In this document: piece after piece, positions 39,050 to 46,659 of the stretch
How the letters are laid out: each line of letters starts with the position of its first letter
Numbering within the stretch: position 1 is the first letter of the stretch
Source of the DNA: Halovivax ruber XH-70
Lineage (GTDB): Archaea; Halobacteriota; Halobacteria; Halobacteriales; Natrialbaceae
Assembly: GCF_000328525.1 (NCBI RefSeq)
Contig: NC_019964.1
Span: forward strand, 2,604,001-2,668,000
DNA length: 64,000 nt
Reading direction: 5' to 3'
Notes under the pieces: generated by a model
Told to the model about the DNA's origin: nothing
The model's input: only the letters and a program-made list of their open reading frames with translations
The model's database searches: none
Position numbers and translations under genes: made by a program

Positions 39050-40804
39050 ATGACACAGAAACACGACGATATCAGCGACGACGGCCTGCGAACCGCCAAA
39101 TCAACATCGTTACCGAGTTCCGACGTCACCGAGGGGGCCGATCGTGCGCCCCACCGGGCGATGTTCTACGCGATGGAGTACGACGAGGAGGACCTCGCCT
39201 CGCCGATGATCGGGATCGCGAACCCGGCCGCCGACGTCACGCCCTGTAACGTCCACCTGGACGAACTCGCCGAGGCGGCGTGGACCGGCGTCGATGACGC
39301 AGGCGGCATGCCGATCGAGTTCGGGACGATCACCATCTCCGACGCGATCTCGATGGGGACGGAGGGGATGAAGGCCTCGCTCGTCTCCCGCGAGGTGATC
39401 GCGGATTCGGTCGAGCTGGTGGCCTTCGGCGAGCGACTCGACGGACTGGTGACGCTCGCCGGCTGCGACAAGAACCTCCCAGGCATGATGATGGCGGCGA
39501 TCCGAACCGACCTCCCGACCGTCTTCTGCTACGGCGGCACCATCCTCCCCGGCGAGTTCCACGGCGACGACGTCACCATTCAGGACGTCTTCGAGGGCGT
39601 CGGCGCCCACGCCGAGGGTGACCTCTCGCGCGAGGAACTCGACGAACTCGAACACGCCGCCTGCCCTGGCCCCGGGTCCTGCGCCGGCATGTACACCGCG
39701 AACACGATGGCCTCGATGAGCGAAGCGCTCGGGCTCGCTCCCCTGGGCTCCGCGACCGCACCCGCCGTTACGGACGAACGCGCCGAGATCGTCGCCGAGG
39801 CGGGCGCACTCGCACTCGAAGCGGTCGAGGCAGATCGGCGCCCCTCCGACATCCTCACCCGGGAGTCGTTCGAGAACGCCATCACGCTCGACGTCGCGAT
39901 CGGTGGGTCGACGAACTCCGTCCTCCACCTCCTCGCGCTCGCGGCGGAGGCCGGTATCGACCTCGCGATCGAGGACTTCGACGAAATCTCCCGGCGGACG
40001 CCCCACATCGTCGACGTCCGCCCGGGCGGCACGCACGTGATGGCCGACCTCCACCAGCAGGGCGGCATTCCGGTCGTCCTCCGACGACTCTTGGACGCCG
40101 ACTTGCTCCACGGCGACGCGATGACCGTGACCGGCCGAACGATCGAGGACGAACTCGACGCGCTGTCGCTGCCGGCCGACGACGACGTCGACCCGGCGGT
40201 CGTCCGGCCGATCGAGGACCCCATTCACGAGGAGGGCGCCCTCGTCATCCTCACCGGCAACCTCGCCCCCGACGGCTCGGTGTTGAAAGTGACTGGCGAC
40301 GACGAGCTCTACCACCAGGGCCCGGCCCGCGTCTTCGAGCGTGAAGAGGACGCCATGGAGTGGGTCCAGTCGGGCGGGATCGAATCGGGCGACGTCGTCG
40401 TCATCCGGAACGAAGGGCCCCGCGGCGGTCCCGGCATGCGCGAGATGCTCGGCGTCACGGCAGCCGTCGTCGGCCAGGGCCACGAGGACGACGTCGCGCT
40501 GCTGACCGACGGTCGCTTCTCCGGCGCGACGCGCGGGCCGATGATCGGCCACGTCGCCCCGGAGGCGGCCGACGGCGGCCCGATCGCCGCCGTCGAAGAC
40601 GGCGACATCGTGACGGTCGACATCCCGAATCGCGAACTCTCCGTCGCGCTCGACGACGCTGAACTCGAATCCAGACTGGACGCGAGAGACGAGCCCGAAC
40701 CCGCGTACACGTCGGGTGTCCTCGCGAAGTACGGCCAGGCGTTCGGATCGGCGGCGACCGGCGCTGTGACGAATCCGGCGGCGAAACGCGACGACGACCG
40801 ATAA
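39050..40804 (+). CDS. ilvD: Dihydroxy-acid dehydratase
   Basis: 584 residues. Fe-S cluster and active-site cysteines are in [11 protein letters not shown] and [16 protein letters not shown]; further family blocks are [28 protein letters not shown] and [19 protein letters not shown]. It dehydrates dihydroxyisovalerate and its methyl homologue to the 2-oxo acids of Val/Leu and Ile. It has the normal length, in contrast to ilvB, ilvN and ilvC. Last gene of the operon. Confidence 0.94.
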   Translation: MTQKHDDISDDGLRTAKSTSLPSSDVTEGADRAPHRAMFYAMEYDEEDLASPMIGIANPAADVTPCNVHLDELAEAAWTGVDDAGGMPIEFGTITISDAISMGTEGMKASLVSREVIADSVELVAFGERLDGLVTLAGCDKNLPGMMMAAIRTDLPTVFCYGGTILPGEFHGDDVTIQDVFEGVGAHAEGDLSREELDELEHAACPGPGSCAGMYTANTMASMSEALGLAPLGSATAPAVTDERAEIVAEAGALALEAVEADRRPSDILTRESFENAITLDVAIGGSTNSVLHLLALAAEAGIDLAIEDFDEISRRTPHIVDVRPGGTHVMADLHQQGGIPVVLRRLLDADLLHGDAMTVTGRTIEDELDALSLPADDDVDPAVVRPIEDPIHEEGALVILTGNLAPDGSVLKVTGDDELYHQGPARVFEREEDAMEWVQSGGIESGDVVVIRNEGPRGGPGMREMLGVTAAVVGQGHEDDVALLTDGRFSGATRGPMIGHVAPEAADGGPIAAVEDGDIVTVDIPNRELSVALDDAELESRLDARDEPEPAYTSGVLAKYGQAFGSAATGAVTNPAAKRDDDR

Positions 40805-40836
40805 GGCAGCCACTGCGTGGGGCCACGACGGATCGA

Positions 40837-41061
40837 TCACTCCTCCTCGTCGTCCGACTCCGTGTTTCGAACGTGAATCCGGAGGCGATCGGCGATTTCG
40901 ATCGTCGCGAGCGTACCGCCGAAGTAGACGAGCAGCAGGATGCCGGTACCGACGAAGACGACGGTCGGCTGGGCGTTCTTCAACACGACGAACGCGCCGA
41001 ACGCGAGCGTCAGCACGGCAAACAATCGCGCGTCGGTTCTCGTGGGATCGTCGGAAGGCAT
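40837..41061 (-). CDS. Small two-helix membrane protein, unknown
   Basis: 74 residues. Two hydrophobic helices (~12-29 LFAVLTLAFGAFVVLKNA; ~31-52 TVVFVGTGILLLVYFGGTLA) lie between an acidic N-terminus and a C-terminus ending ESDDEEE. Not recognised. Convergent with ilvD. Confidence 0.55.
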   Translation of the reverse strand: MPSDDPTRTDARLFAVLTLAFGAFVVLKNAQPTVVFVGTGILLLVYFGGTLATIEIADRLRIHVRNTESDDEEE

Positions 41062-41542
41062 GGGTCTGTAGGTCGCAGGGAGGCAGGTTGGTGCAATGGA
41101 GTCGGTGCAGGTGGTATCAGGTCGTGTGAGGTTCGCTGTGTGGGTGACGGCGAGGGGCGGTTGTGGGTGAACGTGCTATCGCGACCATGACCGGACGGGT
41201 GATCCTGTAGCCGCGGCGAGGCGGTAGTTTGACGGGAGTAGTATCACGTGATTGTGCTTTTCTACGTGTTTTCACATCTACGTGATTTCGCGTTATCTCC
41301 GCGCATGCACGCGTGGACCGTTTCCACACTCCAACACAGTGGGTCGGCGGTAATGAGTGGCACCGACGCCCTTCCAGTACTGCCCGGATCGGCAGTAGTG
41401 GCGTAATCAGTCCGTAGCGAAGCAACGCAGGCCTACAAGAGTTTCCAATACCCATTTCCGAAGCTGCAGACAGAGTGGATCGTTCGAAGACGACGAGTCG
41501 AATACTGACAGTCCGCGGCGGGCAGCGCCACTCGAAGCGGCG
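41062..41542. other. 481-nt gene-free stretch with repeated YACGTG sites
   Basis: No frame here looks like coding sequence. It contains three direct repeats: TCACGTGATT (41244-41253), CTACGTGTTT (41262-41271) and CTACGTGATT (41278-41287), spaced 18 and 16 nt. A fourth site, ACACGTGATT, lies at 42048-42057, in the promoter region of the HTH gene at 41543-41989. The sites may bind one regulator. Confidence 0.45.
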
Positions 41543-41989
41543 TCAGTGCGTCAACCGAGAGACGTTCTCCCGGATCGAGCGGAAGAATCCGTCCCCGGAG
41601 TGCGAATCGAGTGCACGCTGAAGCGTCGAGTTCTCGGGCTCGTCACGGATGACGACTTCGAGATAGGGTTCGAGCTGTTCGTAGTTCTCCGCGAGGATGA
41701 CCGAGTGGTCGTTGGTATCGTGGTCGACGACGCCTGCCTCGGCGAGTTTCGGCACGTGACACTGGACCGACGAGACGTACACACTCTTGTAATCGTTCTT
41801 TGCCACTTCGTCGGGTGGGACGTCGTGTTCCCAGCCCGCGACGGTTTCGGCCAGACGGGACAGTTCGATGGGATCCGTTCGCCCCCTGAGTGCGTAGAGA
41901 AGATACCGGCGACGGCGGTTTGCCAGTAACTCGAGGATAGTATCCGCCGTCAGTGTGCCGGAATCCGCTTCTTCGGTAAGCGGTGCCAT
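41543..41989 (-). CDS. Winged-helix regulator of the DUF7344 type
   Basis: 148 residues. The core LELLANRRRRYLLYALRGRT, AETVAGWEHDV and KSVYVSSVQCHVPKLAEAGV is the haloarchaeal DUF7344 helix-turn-helix pattern. The C-terminal ~50 residues are acidic. Such proteins are presumed transcription regulators of unknown targets. The promoter region holds an ACACGTGATT that is also repeated downstream (41244-41287), which suggests autoregulation. Confidence 0.7.
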   Translation of the reverse strand: MAPLTEEADSGTLTADTILELLANRRRRYLLYALRGRTDPIELSRLAETVAGWEHDVPPDEVAKNDYKSVYVSSVQCHVPKLAEAGVVDHDTNDHSVILAENYEQLEPYLEVVIRDEPENSTLQRALDSHSGDGFFRSIRENVSRLTH

Positions 41990-42174
41990 AACAATGTCTT
42001 ACCCACTCGCGGGCAAAAGTGTGTCTTGAATATCAGCGAGGAAAATACACGTGATTCGGATACTCTCGACGGGTCACTGAACACGATCTCGATCGTACCC
42101 ACCGCGTACCACCGACCCCCTTCGCCGACGCCATTCGAAATCCTTTTTTGTGCTATCGACGGAGAACAGTACAG

Positions 42175-42248
42175 GCCGCCTTAGCTCAGACTGGGAGAGC
42201 ACTCGACTGAAGATCGAGCTGTCCCCGGTTCAAATCCGGGAGGCGGCA
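42175..42248 (+). tRNA. tRNA-Phe, anticodon GAA
   Basis: 74 nt. Acceptor GCCGCCT/AGGCGGC with discriminator A, D-stem GCTC/GAGC, anticodon stem CTCGA/TCGAG with loop CTGAAGA, T-stem CCCGG/CCGGG with loop TTCAAAT. No intron. A T-rich CCTTTTTTG ~30 nt upstream may be its promoter. Its 3' end is followed by a hairpin and several degraded copies. Confidence 0.96.
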
Positions 42249-42252
42249 TACT

Positions 42253-42282
42253 TTTGCGGCGAGCAACACCGCGAGCCGCAAA
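42253..42282 (+). repeat. Hairpin 4 nt after tRNA-Phe
   Basis: Perfect 8-bp stem TTTGCGGC/GCCGCAAA, loop GAGCAACACCGCGA. Same layout as after tRNA-Val and tRNA-Pro. Confidence 0.75.
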
Positions 42283-42294
42283 TATGTGATCCGA

Positions 42295-42313
42295 CCGGAT
42301 TTGATCTATACCG
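42295..42313 (+). repeat. Left copy of a 19-nt direct repeat flanking a small island
   Basis: CCGGATTTGATCTATACCG matches 44381-44399 at 18 of 19 positions. The first part is the reverse complement of the tRNA-Phe T-arm. The two copies bracket the Doc pair and a membrane protein gene. Confidence 0.55.
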
Positions 42314-42347
42314 GAAAGGCGCAGCGAACCGAGCATTTACGGACGTA

Positions 42348-42482
42348 GTTCACAATCCGGGAGGCGGCATTTCTATTGCGGATAGACGGGGAATCGGGTC
42401 TGAGAGCGGCAGATCACCTGAAACAGCCGATCGAATTTGTATGAGACGAGCTGGGTGCAGGGGTTCAAATTGGGATGCGGCC
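42348..42482 (+). repeat. Two degraded copies of the tRNA-Phe 3' end
   Basis: 42348-42369 repeats the last 21 nt of tRNA-Phe with one inserted C in the T-loop (TTCACAATCC). 42463-42482 is a weaker copy (GGTTCAAATTGGGATGCGGC). A further fragment, GTTCAAATCCGGGA, is at 43472-43485, beyond the toxin genes. No gene is seen between the tRNA and 42597. Confidence 0.65.
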
Positions 42483-42596
42483 GGTTCGTATGAGAGACTG
42501 CCGCTCAAAGCGGAGTTCAGTTGACGGGCTCTCACAAGAATACGTCAGGGGGCGAAGTCGAGAGAGAGAGAGGCGTGTTGCGCTGCAGGAAAACGG

Positions 42597-42803
42597 CTAT
42601 TCGTCTGCGAGTGCGTCGTAAACGTCCCGGTGTTCGTCACGTCCTTTTTTCGCTAGCGACCGAAGAATATCTCGGCGAGCGTCGTGCAGTATCGCTTCCG
42701 GCGGTTCTTCGCCGTGTTCCTCTACGTATCGCTCACGAAAGTCCGCTAGCAGCGTCTCGAGTAGATTCTCCTTGCCGTTAAAAGCGGCTTCGTCAGCTGC
42801 CAT
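42597..42803 (-). CDS. Small helical protein, possible antitoxin for the Doc-like toxin
   Basis: 68 residues, acidic and helical (ENLLETLLADFRERYVEEHGE, EAILHDARRDILRSLAKKGR). Its ATG lies 11 nt inside the end of the Doc-like gene, so the two are co-translated. It has no recognised antitoxin domain. The order toxin-then-antitoxin is the reverse of classic phd-doc. The function is inferred only from the pairing. Confidence 0.5.
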   Translation of the reverse strand: MAADEAAFNGKENLLETLLADFRERYVEEHGEEPPEAILHDARRDILRSLAKKGRDEHRDVYDALADE

Positions 42804-43410
42804 TCTCCTGTGTGCCTTTGTCCTCGTCGATGTTAACGGTTCCGTCGTATATCGTTGTGAGTCCCCACCCCTCCCGAACACGGGCCTCGTCGTAGTCGTC
42901 GGGTAGATACTCATCAGGGTCAACATCCAGATACTGAATGAGTGCGGCGACGAGAAGAACACCGAGAGCGGTCCAGGGGTCGATGTCCTCTTCAATATCG
43001 ATTGGCGTCGCCTGATCGGACAAATAGAGAGGGCCGATAGAACGATCGATCAGCGATTCTCTTACGGAAAGTAATTTGAGCATCGAACGGATGTCCTCTC
43101 CGTAACTTAGTTCGTATCCGTTGACGAGATAGAAGAGTTCGGTGGTATTGAGGGCAGTCCGCTTGTTACCGTCGACGAACCAGTGATTCGACGCAAGTAA
43201 CCGCATCAGGTGAAACGCCTTTTCGTGGATCGTATTCGGGACCTCGCCGAAGTGACCGTGTTTGACGTAATTGATCGCAAATTCGATTCGGTCCGGGTTG
43301 GTTACGCCAGGGCTAGCCTCACCGTCTTCGGAGACAATGTCTTCATGAAGCAGCAGGATATCGTCGACTGACGGATACCACAATTCATCTTCGTTATTGT
43401 CCGTCGACAT
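42793..43410 (-). CDS. Fic/Doc-family (death-on-curing) toxin
   Basis: 205 residues. The Fic/Doc active-site motif is HWFVDGNKR (His76-Arg84), with the preceding helix FHLMRLLASN and the N-terminal FAINYVKHGHF typical of Doc. Lysine at position 83 (NKR) is as in Doc kinases; Fic AMP-transferases usually have NGR. Doc phosphorylates EF-Tu in bacteria; the archaeal target is unknown. The C-terminal ~80 residues exceed the ~126-residue Doc core. Codon use is less GC-biased than in neighbours, and the gene lies among tRNA-Phe remnants, suggesting it is acquired. Confidence 0.75.
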   Translation of the reverse strand: MSTDNNEDELWYPSVDDILLLHEDIVSEDGEASPGVTNPDRIEFAINYVKHGHFGEVPNTIHEKAFHLMRLLASNHWFVDGNKRTALNTTELFYLVNGYELSYGEDIRSMLKLLSVRESLIDRSIGPLYLSDQATPIDIEEDIDPWTALGVLLVAALIQYLDVDPDEYLPDDYDEARVREGWGLTTIYDGTVNIDEDKGTQENGS

Positions 43411-43471
43411 CAGGTAGTGGGAAGTATGGGAGAAGGTTGCGTAAGTACTCCGGTATTGCCCGTACTCTACA

Positions 43472-43485
43472 GTTCAAATCCGGGA
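43472..43485 (+). repeat. tRNA-Phe T-arm fragment beyond the toxin genes
   Basis: GTTCAAATCCGGGA equals 14 nt of the tRNA-Phe T-arm, followed by TGCACCA. It lies ~60 nt upstream of the Doc gene start and could be a scar of integration. Confidence 0.5.
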
Positions 43486-43624
43486 TGCACCACTTCCGTT
43501 TCTACCCGGTGAGCGGAGCGGCCGCGTGAGAGTTCGGTGTGCTATCTGGCGCGGCGAGTACCGAAATCGAGGGCCTGAGCAGCGCGAATCAAGAGCGCTC
43601 CCAACTGGATCGGCACACGGGCGG

Positions 43625-44266
43625 TCACCATGGAACTCGGAGCCCGACCGAGTGAGAGTCGTCGACGATGTCGTATCCGTGCGCCGCGTATAACCGATCG
43701 ACCGTCGATCCCAAGAGCATCATCATGAGCAGGGACAGTGCATGAACGTCGGTTCGCTCGACCGTCAACGTGACCCGCGTTCCGGTTTCGACTGATTCGA
43801 CCGAAGCGCGTGCCGTGACGATCGAGCGCTTGTCCCGTGAGATCGTCAGTACGATCGTCTCGTCCGGTCGCTCCGTCGCGACCAGCCGATACTGTTTCGA
43901 CGTGAGGCCGAGCGGCCCGTTGCGCCGGAAGTGGACCGCTCCGGCGTCAGAGTCTGTCTCGATCTGGGCGGCATCCGTGAGCCACAGCGACGTCAGTGGG
44001 TTCGCGACCGACGAGAGCTCGTCACAAACCGTCGCGACTGACTCGTCGGTTCGTGCTCGCATGTTTCCTATCAGCGTGAACAGCGGGGCGTGAATCAGCA
44101 GATGTCCAGCCAGGGCGACAGCGGTCGCGGTCGGGAACCCAAACAATCGAAGGAGACCGAGAAAGGCGATGATCAGCAGCGCAAGATAGGCATACAGGAA
44201 TCGATTGAACGAGCGCATCGCATCGGCCGTCGCAGTTGCAGACTCCGTGTCGACGTCGCCCGTCAT
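43625..44266 (-). CDS. Membrane-anchored protein, unknown
   Basis: 213 residues. Two or three hydrophobic segments near the N-terminus (LYAYLALLIIAFLGLLRLF; TAVALAGHLLIHAPLFTLIG) are followed by a soluble beta-rich part (QYRLVATERPDETIVLTISR, GTRVTLTVERTDVHAL). A last hydrophobic helix is LSLLMMMLLGSTVDRL. The soluble part vaguely recalls a lipid-binding START-like fold but I do not recognise it. It lies within the 2.1-kb region bracketed by 19-nt direct repeats. Confidence 0.55.
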   Translation of the reverse strand: MTGDVDTESATATADAMRSFNRFLYAYLALLIIAFLGLLRLFGFPTATAVALAGHLLIHAPLFTLIGNMRARTDESVATVCDELSSVANPLTSLWLTDAAQIETDSDAGAVHFRRNGPLGLTSKQYRLVATERPDETIVLTISRDKRSIVTARASVESVETGTRVTLTVERTDVHALSLLMMMLLGSTVDRLYAAHGYDIVDDSHSVGLRVPW

Positions 44267-44380
44267 CGCACTGACGTTCTCGAAACGCTACTAAATAGGT
44301 TCGGTCTGTTGATGAGTGGGAAATCCTCGAGAGGGGCTCTGTTGCAAACCGCGACCAAAGTGAGTCTGAAACTGCCCTCA

Positions 44381-44399
44381 CCGGATTTGAACTATACCG
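44381..44399 (+). repeat. Right copy of the 19-nt direct repeat
   Basis: CCGGATTTGAACTATACCG, 18 of 19 identical to 42295-42313. Its first 12 nt are exactly the reverse complement of GTTCAAATCCGG in tRNA-Phe. Confidence 0.55.
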
Positions 44400-44507
44400 A
44401 GTTTCTGTGACCGAAGCGAACACCCCGGACTGTCTCGGCGGAGTACAGATTACGGACACTGCACAGGAAGGGAACAGAGGTATTTCCGTTCTCGACCTGC
44501 ATACCCT

Positions 44508-45044
44508 ATGAGACTGGGCCATGTGACCGTGCTGGAAGACTTCGGAACGCGCTCGCTGTTAATTCACGGCATCATGGTGGTAGTCTTCGCCAACGCGATT
44601 CTGGTGGGGCTTCTCGTCGAGGGGTTCGTCGGTGTCGGCACGTTCGTCGCCTTGCTCAGCTTCACTGCTGGGTTGTGGATCGCTCATTCGATCAATTCGC
44701 TCGGGAATGCCGTTAGCGAGGATGGATACGAGGGAATTCTGAACGAACTCGTTCCGTCTGACGGTTCCGGGGTCGATTTCGGCCTTGGTCGGTTCGGTCG
44801 CCTGCTTGCACTCATCGCATCGGTAACTGCGATCGCGCTTCTCACCTCCGCACAGGTGTTGTCCGGACCGCTCGTCGCCATCGTTGTCGTGGCTATCGGC
44901 GCCGTTGCGGTGGTGACCGCCATTGTCGGGTTCCTCATTGCGCTCGGACACTCGTACGACGCTTCCCAAGATCGAACGATGGCAGCGATCGAACGGAACC
45001 AATCTGCGTCAGACACCGACGAGGAGACGGTAAGCGATAGGTAG
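44508..45044 (+). CDS. Four-helix membrane protein, unknown
   Basis: 178 residues. Helices at ~17-36 (LIHGIMVVVFANAILVGLLV), ~42-62, ~98-115 (LLALIASVTAIALLTSAQVL) and ~119-145 (LVAIVVVAIGAVAVVTAIVGFLIAL). The C-terminus is a polar acidic tail (~148-178). No family recognised. It stands alone between the accessory patch and the exported-enzyme genes. Confidence 0.55.
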   Translation: MRLGHVTVLEDFGTRSLLIHGIMVVVFANAILVGLLVEGFVGVGTFVALLSFTAGLWIAHSINSLGNAVSEDGYEGILNELVPSDGSGVDFGLGRFGRLLALIASVTAIALLTSAQVLSGPLVAIVVVAIGAVAVVTAIVGFLIALGHSYDASQDRTMAAIERNQSASDTDEETVSDR

Positions 45045-45218
45045 GACGGGGCAGCCAACAGCTCCTTTCACCCGTAGGGACAAATCGAGGTGGCGTGTTC
45101 TCCAATCAGAACCCGGCAAACGGCACTTCTCGCGACGCGTCAAACGGCGAGCGGCGAAGTCCGCCTGCCGTCTATTCCCCCAGCAGCTGTCGCTGCAGAC
45201 TGTGTTCGGCCCTCAGCG

Positions 45219-46565
45219 TCACACTGCGGGGACGATGCGAAAGAGCCCACCGTCCTCGGAGCCGGTTCCGAGAACGTACACCTCGCCCCGGTCGTCCCGA
45301 CCGAACGAGAGGATACGGGTGAGTTTCCCCGCGTCGTCGAGTTCGATGGCGGCAGTCGACCACAGTTCGTCATCGTTGTCCGACGGCGTGGCGACGAACA
45401 GTCGTCCATCCGGGATGAAATCGCCGAAGACGTAGCGCTCGTGCAGGTCCGGGAGTGCCGACCCGCGGTAGACGTACCCGCCCATGACCGAGACGCCGCT
45501 CACCGAGCCACCCTCGTGTGGGTACTCGATGATCGGATCGACGAGCGGTTCGCCACCCCGCACGTGGTCGGGCGTCTCGTCCGGACAGTCCTCGGCCTTG
45601 AAACAATGCGTGCCTTCCTTCACGTTCCAGCCGTAGTTACCGCCGTTTTCGACGAGGTTCACTTCCTCGTAGCTGCTCTGGCCGACGTCTGCGACGTACA
45701 GGTCGTCGCCGTCGAACGAGAGGCGCCAGGGATTTCGGAACCCCCACGCGAAGTGTTCGTCCAGGCCGTCCCGACCGACGAGCGGATTGTCGTCCGGAAT
45801 GGCGTACCCCCGTCCGTCCTGGCCACCTCGTCCGTCGTCCGCAGCGTTCCGGTTCCCGGACGAGGGTTCGTCGACGTCCAGCCGCAGGATGCTGCCGAGG
45901 AGGTTCTCGGTCACGTCCTGGCCGTTGCCGCCGCCCCCGGGCCCGTGCCAGCCCTCCTCGGGGGCGGCACCGCTGTCACCGACAGAGACGTAGAGAAAGC
46001 CGTCGGGTCCGAACGCGAGGTCCCCACCGTTGTGGAGATCACGTGGTTCCGGAATTTCGAGGATCCGCCGTTCGGTGTCACGCGGCGCTCGCGTTCCGTC
46101 CGCGGTCACCTCGAACTCGGCCAGGACGAACGTGTGACTGTAGTCCGCCGGCATCCCCTCGCGGAGCGGACCGCTGTAGCGGACGAACAGCCGCCGATTG
46201 TCGGCAAAGTTCGGATGCACGGCCATGCCGAGCAGTCCCTTCTCCCCCTCCGGTTCGACCGTCTCGCGGAGATCGAGCACAGGGTCGTCCTGCAGGCCGT
46301 CCGATCCGTGGCGGAGGATGCGGCCGTCGCGTTCCGCGACGTACCGGGACGCTGCATCGGGAACGAACGAAACGGCGAGCGGCGCGTCCAGTCCGTCGAC
46401 GACCGTCTCGAGACCGACCGCCTCGGGAACGGATTCGACCTCGGTCGGGACGGCATCCGAGTCCGTGGTGTCGAGAGAAAACTCCCCTGCACAGCCGGCG
46501 AGTCCTGTCGCGGCACCGACGGCGGCACACGTCAGGAACCGCCGGCGACCAGTGTGTGGCACCAT
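45219..46565 (-). CDS. PQQ-type glucose/sorbosone dehydrogenase-like exported protein
   Basis: 448 residues with a Tat lipoprotein signal (GRRRFLTCAAVGAATGLAGC). The mature protein has the six-bladed propeller of soluble aldose dehydrogenases: GLDAPLAVSFVPDAASRYVA, GLLGMAVHPNFADNRRLFVR, HNGGDLAFGPDGFLYVSVGD, GFRNPWRLSFDGDDLYVADV, YGWNVKEGTHCF. It oxidises sugars outside the cell if PQQ is available. It follows a GH3 glycosidase gene on the same strand (94-nt gap), so sugar release and oxidation may be linked. Confidence 0.8.
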   Translation of the reverse strand: MVPHTGRRRFLTCAAVGAATGLAGCAGEFSLDTTDSDAVPTEVESVPEAVGLETVVDGLDAPLAVSFVPDAASRYVAERDGRILRHGSDGLQDDPVLDLRETVEPEGEKGLLGMAVHPNFADNRRLFVRYSGPLREGMPADYSHTFVLAEFEVTADGTRAPRDTERRILEIPEPRDLHNGGDLAFGPDGFLYVSVGDSGAAPEEGWHGPGGGGNGQDVTENLLGSILRLDVDEPSSGNRNAADDGRGGQDGRGYAIPDDNPLVGRDGLDEHFAWGFRNPWRLSFDGDDLYVADVGQSSYEEVNLVENGGNYGWNVKEGTHCFKAEDCPDETPDHVRGGEPLVDPIIEYPHEGGSVSGVSVMGGYVYRGSALPDLHERYVFGDFIPDGRLFVATPSDNDDELWSTAAIELDDAGKLTRILSFGRDDRGEVYVLGTGSEDGGLFRIVPAV

Positions 46566-46659
46566 AGCACAGTCGTATGCCAGCGAGCGGGAAATACGCC
46601 TATTCCGGCGACGATGGATGCCACGCCAATCAGACTGTCAATCGCTCCGGTAAGGGGTC

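Noticed and set aside
39110-40840. 576-codon minus-strand frame opposite ilvD
   Set aside because: No fold-like pattern; ilvD on the plus strand has all catalytic motifs.
41117-41455. 112-codon minus-strand frame in the gene-free stretch
   Set aside because: Basic, no domain, no promoter or ribosome site; composition is that of non-coding DNA.
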